Positions 32,870 through 64,000 of a DNA stretch of 64,000 nucleotides are shown in pieces. The stretch comes from Pogona vitticeps (Eukaryota > Chordata > Lepidosauria > Squamata > Agamidae). Under the pieces are notes generated by a model, which was not told the origin of the DNA, ran no database searches, and saw only the letters and a program-made list of their open reading frames with translations. The stretch covers positions 9,162,501 to 9,226,500 of the forward strand of contig NC_135793.1 in assembly GCF_051106095.1 (NCBI RefSeq). The letters run 5' to 3'. A program made the translations under genes and the position numbers. Position 1 is the stretch's first letter. Each line of letters begins with the position of its first letter.

Positions 32870-32995
32870 CAGACCCAAGAGGCTGTCTGAGGTTCCTGTT
32901 GTGTTGCCACAGCCAAGCCAGAATGTGAACCCGAGTTTTGCGAGTCCCAGTCTGACATTCGAACCACCACACCACGCTGGCTGTCTTGTGTCTGT
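32870..32995 (-). mobile_element. tRNA-related SINE fragment
   Basis: The minus strand reads GACAGCCAGCGTGGTGTGGTGG and GGTTCGAATGTCAGACTGGG, the head of the family seen at 29,480. Confidence 0.6.
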
Positions 32996-33638
32996 TGCTC
33001 AAAGACACATCTCAGGCTAGTGGCTAAAAACCTGTAGAAGCCGCTTGAGATTTTACCTTTCTTGGAAAGAAGAATCAATTGCCTTACTGGGTGGTGAAAG
33101 GGTTGTCAATCACTCAAGCCTTCATTAATTTCAAAGCGTCCACAGCTATTGCTCTTTTCAGGTGACACTTCCTTTCCTCTGTAGACAGCTGTAGCCAAGG
33201 GGATGGGCTAGAGTTGTCCCTCGTTACTCATGCATTTAAATTAACACACACACACCCTTATTTTTCTGAATGCCTGAACATTCAAGTGTTCAACCTTCAC
33301 TGTCTTCTCCATTGACCTTATTCAAAGAATAGCCATCCTGGACTTTATCTACAGCCAGAGCAGGGAAGCCTAACATTGCAGGCGTCACATTCAACTCTTC
33401 TGATATCGGAAGCATCCATGTTCTAGCTGTTTTGAACAAACTGAGTTTTAAATATGTTTCAGGCCAGCAATAATGTGTGAAGACACAAGACAACAGGGGC
33501 TTCCATAACTAAACAGCTACCACCAAGGAATACAATATGTTCTAATGATTAACACTTTTCCCCCCTTATAGATTTTTTTAAAAACTGCATTTTTTGCAAG
33601 TTTTGGGAGAGTTTCTCTGAAGATGGCAGGTTATCATA

Positions 33639-33832
33639 AATCACGAAATTGGAAGGGGCCTAGAAGGCCATTGAGCCCAACCCACCTGCCCAATGCAGAA
33701 ATTGAAGTTAAAGGACTGCTGACAGATGGCTGTCCAACTTTCTTTTCAACACCTCCAGCGTCTGCGTGCTCACCACGTTCCATTGTTCTACTGCTTTACC
33801 AGTTAAGACCTTCTTTCTGATCTTCTCTCTAG
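33639..33832 (+). mobile_element. CR1-associated dispersed repeat fragment
   Basis: The pattern ATTGGAAGGGGCCTAGAAGGCCAT, GCCCAACCCACCTGCCCAATGC and CTTCTTTCTGATCTTC is a very common sauropsid repeat, usually annotated with CR1 elements. It is decayed and carries no protein. Confidence 0.5.
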
Positions 33833-36227
33833 TTACAGTATTCTGGACGTGCCTTGGTCAGCTGCGAGGTTAGGAGGCAGAGCGCAGTTTAGGAAGAGTG
33901 ATGTTTTACGATTTTTCTCCATCGATCGCCATCCAGATACATGGCAGCCCCATTGTGCCAAGCCAGCACATCCACTGGAAAAGTCTTCTGTGCAATCACC
34001 CTGTTTTCTATCATCATTGGGAAATGAGTGCTTGGTGTCGAGGACTCCCAACAATATCCAGGTGTTTGATGTTAACCCTTTACACTTTTGAGCTGGATCA
34101 TTGAACCTGTTTTTCCCCCTTTGGCATTTCGTTTGTTTTGGCAAAAGGGAATGCCCGCCCTCTCCTTCCCCCCACCCCCAGTTGCTGCTTCCTTCCTACT
34201 GCAGGTACCATCCTCAGAGGCAACGGGCTTGGCTTTCCTGGCAAGAGCCCACCTCTGCCTCTAAGCATGTGCCGGTGACTGAGGCGGAAGGAGCAGATAT
34301 GGACGACCCCCCCCCGACACTAACCGGAAAACCAAGCTGCAAACCAGTTCATTTCCCCAGGGGTTGATGGTGGTTCATAGTTAGTCACGAACCACAAACC
34401 ATGGGTTTTCTGGTTGCTGCCCATCTCTAGTACTCACGTACCATACCTTGAGCCATTCAGCATCATTGCAATCTCTCTCACCCCCTTTAAAAAAAAAACC
34501 AGTTCCTTATCTGCATGGTGGTGAAGACCTGCTAGAATAATGATAATCCTGGGGAAGCAGGGCCTAGTCATACACTATTCACACATTCGTTTATATTCCA
34601 CCTTCCTCCCAATTAAGAGACTCAAGTCACAGGTTGAACCTTCCACCTTGAAGCACCTTTCTGTCCCATGAAAACCAAAAAAACCCCAAAGAACTGAAGA
34701 CTCTGGCTGCAAAATAAGGCACCCCAGAAATCTGGGCCTTGCCCCCTGCTATTCTCACTATGGGGCTTCAGGCACAGTGACTCTCCCTGCCTCCCCATAT
34801 CAGGGTGACTCTGGCCTCTACTGCAAATTATCCACAAAGTGCTGGACACACTTTATATTTTTGTAGTTAGACTACAGTGTTTTAGAAGCCTTTTTAATAT
34901 ACATATATTTTGTGGAGAGCCAATTTAGCTGAAAGTGTTCTGTAATCATTTCCTCTATCTTTCCTTTACGTCTGACACTTGGAGAAGAGGATGACCTATT
35001 TACATAATTAGTGTTCCCATTAAGTCTGGAGTCCATGAACATGCTGGTTCCCATCTTTGTGATAATTTGAAGTGTTAAGATTGTGGTCAAAGGTGCTTAA
35101 GTGTTAGAATTGAAGACTACAAACCACATAATCTATAATGTTCTTTTTACACAGCAGCGCAAGAACATACATTTCATTTTAATTAGCTCATAAGACATGG
35201 CTGATGCTCCCCATGTTTCCGTGCACCTGGTCAAGTGGGTGATTATGGAATGTAGTAAGGATTGATGAGCAGCAGTAAAAGGCCTTCCCCTCGCAGAGAC
35301 TGGGCCTCACAGCGCAAGAGAAACCTGCCCCTCGTCTATCCAGGGCAGAGGAAGAAGGTATACAGGTGGAAATACTTGATTCATCCTTCCTTATGAACTG
35401 CTGTCCCTGATTTTCCCAATGTGCCATCCGATAAGAAAAATGAGAATCTACCCCAGTGGTTCTCGACCTGTGGTCCTCCAATATTTGAAACCTCCACAAG
35501 TGGTCAGATTATGAGAGATGAAGTCCAGAACATCTAAGAAAACCACAGGTTGTGAACAAGTGGGCCACGAATCTCACACCATCAGCCAAATCAAATGTCA
35601 GAGCATGGAAAGACCAACCCCAGCTATAACAGGAGTCCATGAAAGGGTGAAACTGCAAGATGGATCAATCTCTCTCTCTCTCGTACTGTTCTCAGTATTC
35701 TGCCCAAGTGGCGAGATGCCAGGGAAAGCCTCCCAGAAAACTACTGAGCGAGGAATAAGTCTCTCCCTGCTGTCCTTGGATCTGGTGTGGTATTAAAAGC
35801 TAAATAATGGCAGCAAGGTTCTCAAGAAGACGTTTGTCCAACCAAGGCCCATCGTCAAGACTAAAAACATACATGATTTCTTTCCCCAGTTCACAATCAG
35901 ATTGTCCTGAGTCAAAAACAATGATTGCCCAAATCAAATTTCCCTGAGAGAGAAAAAAAAGACAGTATCGTCCCGGCCAAGCTTCTCATGGTTACTGTCT
36001 GATAAGAATGAGGGCGTGGAGAAAAAAGTGCAACTAAACACACACGCTCCCCGCTGGCCGCCTGCTTAAGAGGAGGAAACATAGAACATGGAGGGTAGGT
36101 TCATGGTGTTATTTAAGCCTCCTCAGATTGCAAGGAAAGCCAAATCAGAGCTCTTGACAACTTGAGATGCCGTTGCAAGTAGGAGGGTCTTCCGGTTCTG
36201 GCAGTCCCCGATCCCAAGGAAGAGGCG
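33833..36227. other. intergenic, 3' of FAAH2
   Basis: It holds the FAAH2 3' UTR at the right edge and half of a MITE near 34,330-34,440 (tip CCCATCTCTAGT). No gene is recognised. Confidence 0.4.
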
Positions 36228-60302
<24,075 letters not shown>

Positions 60303-60427
60303 CTGCAAGAGATCAGAGTGGTATCTCTTCATGAAAGGAATACCAAGCTGGTTTTCTGAGCGGACAACAGAATATCATTGCTATTATGCTTTTGAAATAT
60401 TTTATTTTGTAAAACATTTTCACAGGT

Positions 60428-60622
60428 TAGCACTAGAGATGGACACTGCTGGTTCGTACTTTGGCCGAACAGGTGTTGATGCTTCCTAGTCCCACCTCCT
60501 ACAGGTGCTATCTCCTTACCCCGGGGCACTGCCTCTGAGTGGGTGCCGGCCAGAGGCGGCGGGGCTGAGAAGCGCCAGACACCAGCCCAAGTACAAAACT
60601 GAGCTTCATCCCCATCTCTAGC
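60428..60622. mobile_element. foldback MITE (CTAGAGATGG tips), hAT-like
   Basis: The ends ACTAGAGATGGACAC and CATCCCCATCTCTAGC are inverted copies around a GC-rich centre. The flanks TTAGCACT and CTGGCACT hint at an 8-bp duplication but do not match fully. A half-copy is near 34,330-34,440. Confidence 0.5.
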
Positions 60623-62299
60623 TGGCACTCAGCGACATGGACAGAGTGTTGAGAAACCTAGGTTTGAATCTCAGTTAGTCTTGACAGATGAAGCCAATAC
60701 TGTGGGAAAACCCATAACCCTCTGAATATGCATGAATGACGACAACCAGAAATAATCTCGAATTATTCTCTCTAGTTCAGCCTACTGCCTTAAGACTGGA
60801 TTTTCACAGAGAAATGGGAGGGGGAAAAGGTATATCACCCTGTGGTACTTGGAGGAATATTAGAATGCTAGTGTAATAATAATGTAGAATGAAGTGTGCG
60901 GATTTCTGTTTCTAGAACAAAACTTCTAGAGTTTCTGTATGAGGAGTTCTGGTTGTTATAGGATAAAAACACAAATCTACACCCTTCTAATAGATAAGTA
61001 GGACAAAACGTAAAAAAATAATTGAGAGGACACCTCTCCCTTGAACTGCACGGGTCTGAGCAGCATCGTTTTGGTTATATACCTTTTTTTCAATCAATAA
61101 ATCAATATTCAATAAATACTGTGCCCCTGTCCACCCAGAACCCCATGAGTTCAACACTGAAGGTATCAATGTGCTCTACTTGCCCCCAAACACAACATCT
61201 CTAATTTAGCATCTCTAGATCAAGGGATCATAAGACCCTTTAAGGCTCATTACACACAATACTGTATGGAAAAGACTGTCAATGCTACGGAAGAGAAGCC
61301 TGATATAGGGAACTGTTCTGTATGTCTGTGAGTGTCTGCATGAATCAACTATTTATGTTTTGTATTTACATTTTGGAAGGCATAAGAGTTATATACCAAT
61401 TTTGAACTACACAGGGGTCTGGTGTCCCTAAACCTTTATTGAAGGGAGAAGTGTACTTATGAAAATGCACACAGCTTTCAGGTTTCCCTTTAAACCACCC
61501 AAGAAAATCCCTAGTTTATTGGCAACATATATCCAAAAACTTGGTGGGGGGAAAACCACGTTCCTATCACTGATGTGGAGAGACTCTCTGCTGCCCTGAC
61601 ACATGGAAGACCACAAGGCAACAAAATAAAGAATGAAGATTTACTCCAAAGCAAGAACCAGTGAAAATAACTGGGATTCATGTGACACAAGTATAAATGA
61701 AAATGTGGCCTCGAAACAACAGGTTCCCTGAGAGGAGGAGTCTGAGGCTTTGGCTGCATGGCTTCCCTGGAGCCAGCCGTTGCCAGCTGAGCAGAGAGAA
61801 AAGCCCTCTTGTTCTTGCTTGTCTCCTCCCGGGTTCCAGGAGGAAGTTTTCACTTTTGCTTTTGTTTTGTTTAAAGTGATGGAGTGCACATGTGCTGCCC
61901 TAATTCACTTTTAAAAAAATTCCCCCACTTCCTCGGTCCCTTTACAGAGCCAAGGAAGTGTTTAACTTGCCAATGTCTTGAAGTGGCTCTCTTCTCAAGT
62001 CACTTGGCCTTAGGTTCATGTCCAGTGACTGCACACTTTGGAAATGATCCAAATCAGAGCAAACATACCTACATAAAAAAATTTGAAAGCACCTGAATGA
62101 GGCCAGAAAAGTGCAGATAGATAGAGGACGATTCTAAGGGCAGATTGATTTGCTCAAGCAAAATCATTGTCTGACAGGTGTCTTTAAAAGCAAGCAAGCA
62201 AGCCTGTCCCTGCAGTGGACCAAACAGACGGTTAAACACCCATCAAGTCACCCTGAGTCACTTCCATACAAAGAAAATACATACATCTATCACCTAACC

Positions 62300-62435
62300 C
62301 AGGGGTCCCCAACCTTGGGCCTCCAGATGTTCTTGGACTTCAACTCCCAGAAATCCTAGCCAGCAGAGATGGTGATGAAGGCTTCTGGGAGTTGTAGTCC
62401 AAGAACATCTGGAGGCCCAAGGTTGGGGACCACTG
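62300..62435. mobile_element. hAT-type palindromic MITE, sister of 3,622-3,757
   Basis: Also 136 bp, with ends CAGGGGTCCCCAACC and GGTTGGGGACCACTG and the same arms. The 8-bp target duplication is not evident here. Confidence 0.8.
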
Positions 62436-62892
62436 AACAGTACCAACAATTCTATCACCAATATGATGTTATAGCAAGGCAATCTCAATCACTGTGGACT
62501 AAAAACTTTGAAAGGCTGCTTTTAAGACCAGATATGGTAAACAGATATGGTAAAACAAGTAATGATTTTCTTTCTACTCATTAACTATACAATTTGTGTT
62601 AACTGCAAAAAAAAGTGTACCTACAACTCTTTGCATTAGTTTCCTTTTCTTTTTCAAATCAGACACTTTGTGTGATTCTGGAATAACTAAATCAATTACA
62701 CAGATGCATAAAAGTTTAATTGTGTTCAGCCGTAACATTCAAGTATAGTTTATAAGTGGTGCACGCACATGCAAAAGAGAGTCTGCACAAAGCCTTGGAT
62801 TTGAATGGACTATCCCCACTTACTTCCTCCCATGTAAATAAGGAACAAGAATCAACTAGGATTTTACTTTATTTTCGCTGATTCCTAGTCCT

Positions 62893-63148
62893 GAAGCTGA
62901 GGCTCCAGTACTTTGGCCATCTCATGAGAAGAGAAGACTCCCTGGAAAAGCCCCTGATGTTGGGAAAGTGTGAAGGTAAGAGGAGAAGGGGACGACAGAG
63001 GATGAGATGGCTAGACAGTGTCATCGAAGCGACCAACATGAATTTGACCCAACTCCAGGAGGCAGTAGAAGACAGGAGGGCCTGGCGTGCTCTGGTCCAT
63101 GGGGTCACGAAGAGTCGGACACGACTCAACAACTAAACAACAACAAGT
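62893..63148 (+). mobile_element. BovB LINE, 3' end
   Basis: An open frame of 70 codons reads MRREDSLEKPLMLGKCEGKR, RRGRQRMRWLDSVIEATNMN, LTQLQEAVEDRRAWRALVHG, VTKSRTRLNN. This is the C-terminus of the BovB polyprotein, nearly as in ruminants. It ends GAGTCGGACACGACTCAAC and a CAA tail. It is 5' truncated and its frame is intact, so it is a young copy. Confidence 0.92.
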
Positions 63149-63289
63149 CCACTTATAGGTGCAAATCAGGCATTAAGGTTTAAAATGAATTCTGGCTCCA
63201 TAAACAAGCCACCTTCGTAACTTACAGTTTGAACTTGACCCCTCAGACACTGAGGTGCTAAACAAGCCACTTCCATAACTCACACTTTG

Positions 63290-63545
63290 AACCTCAAGCC
63301 TCTTCCCTCCCATCTTTTAAGGGGATGTTAAAGACTGTCTTGTTTGAAGAGGCACTTAAGGACATCCTCACCTAAGTCAATTGGTATGGGCTCCTGGTTT
63401 TGCCATCACATGGGCTTTTTATTTATTGCCTTAACTACTTAGAGGCATTCAATACTGGTATACGGGGGGTGGAGGGTTTTGTTGTGTTGTCTTGCCGTAA
63501 GTCACTCAGAGTAGGGCTTTCCTCTAAATCAGCAGTATAAAAATG
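63290..63545 (+). mobile_element. LINE 3' end fragment
   Basis: A remnant of a coding end (LKTVLFEEALKD) is followed by a 3' UTR ending TAAGTCACTCAGAGTAGGGC and CAGCAGTATAAAAATGC. CR1/L2-like. Confidence 0.5.
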
Positions 63546-64000
63546 CATGAAACAAACTTGACTTGCTCAGCAACTGATGCAAACTTGATTGAAACAACTC
63601 TGGGTTTACAGGCAATGACAATCGAACAAAGCAGAGGTTTATTCCTCCTCTCAGCTTTGCTTGAGTTCCTTTTTAATCATGCATTATAGAACTAAAAAAA
63701 TATGCATCAGTGCAAACATTTTATTGTCTCTGTCGCCAATCTAAAATCCCATATACAAATGGGCAGCCTAAGGACAATTCACACACAGTTTTTGCATTTC
63801 CTCACTTGCCATTAAGGCTCCTCTGATACAGTACATGTCTGAACCAAACATCTCCATTTCTATGTACCAATTCCAACTTTACAGCAATTTGCGGCAGTGA
63901 ATTTCACAGGCTAATTAGAACTTCAGTTATTTAAAAAAGAAAAAGAAGATGTATCTCCCTTGTAAACCTGCTGGATCTTTCAAGTTTCCAATCAAAACTC

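Overview
This is a vertebrate nuclear window and almost certainly comes from a squamate reptile (lizard). The evidence is four Sauria-type SINEs whose 3' tails match a BovB LINE, two BovB fragments, L2, L1 and CR1-like LINE pieces, many hAT and Tc1/mariner foldback elements, and long microsatellites. Coding DNA is sparse and split into short exons with consensus splice sites. I assembled the genes by matching exon phases by eye.

Layout: (1) 216-377 (+) is the last coding exon of CLIC2. (2) 6,041-11,080 (-) is a complete five-exon prepro-neuropeptide gene whose last exon encodes ACFWKYCVTN after a KR cleavage site. This is a urotensin II-related peptide of the URP1 type, and I consider it the most interesting item here. 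(3) 14,490-20,817 (-) holds six exons, with every junction in phase, of a class II cytokine receptor: two fibronectin-III domains, one membrane helix, a box1-like LPQSL and a cytoplasmic tail of about 255 residues. Only the signal-peptide exon is missing. (4) 20,818-36,227 shows no confident gene; it contains a Tc1 transposon, hAT and TcMar foldback elements, a young L2 LINE with a 511-codon reverse transcriptase frame, SINEs and microsatellites. (5) 36,228-60,302 (-) is FAAH2, an amidase-signature serine hydrolase. Ten of its exons are here with the Lys-Ser-Ser catalytic triad intact; the N-terminal exon is not seen and probably lies beyond 64,000. Its introns hold BovB, L2/CR1 tails, foldback elements and a broken DIRS-type element (about 46.53-50.99 kb).

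CLIC2 and FAAH2 are both X-linked in human, so the block looks like a piece of the ancestral X/chicken-4 region. A URP1-type hormone gene and a class II cytokine receptor between them are not part of any human cluster I know. CLIC2 converges on the URP1 gene; the URP1 gene, the receptor and FAAH2 are all transcribed from the minus strand. Nothing suggests the genes share a pathway. What can be said is that a chloride-channel-like protein, a peptide hormone, a cytokine receptor and a lipid amidase lie together in a repeat-rich interval.
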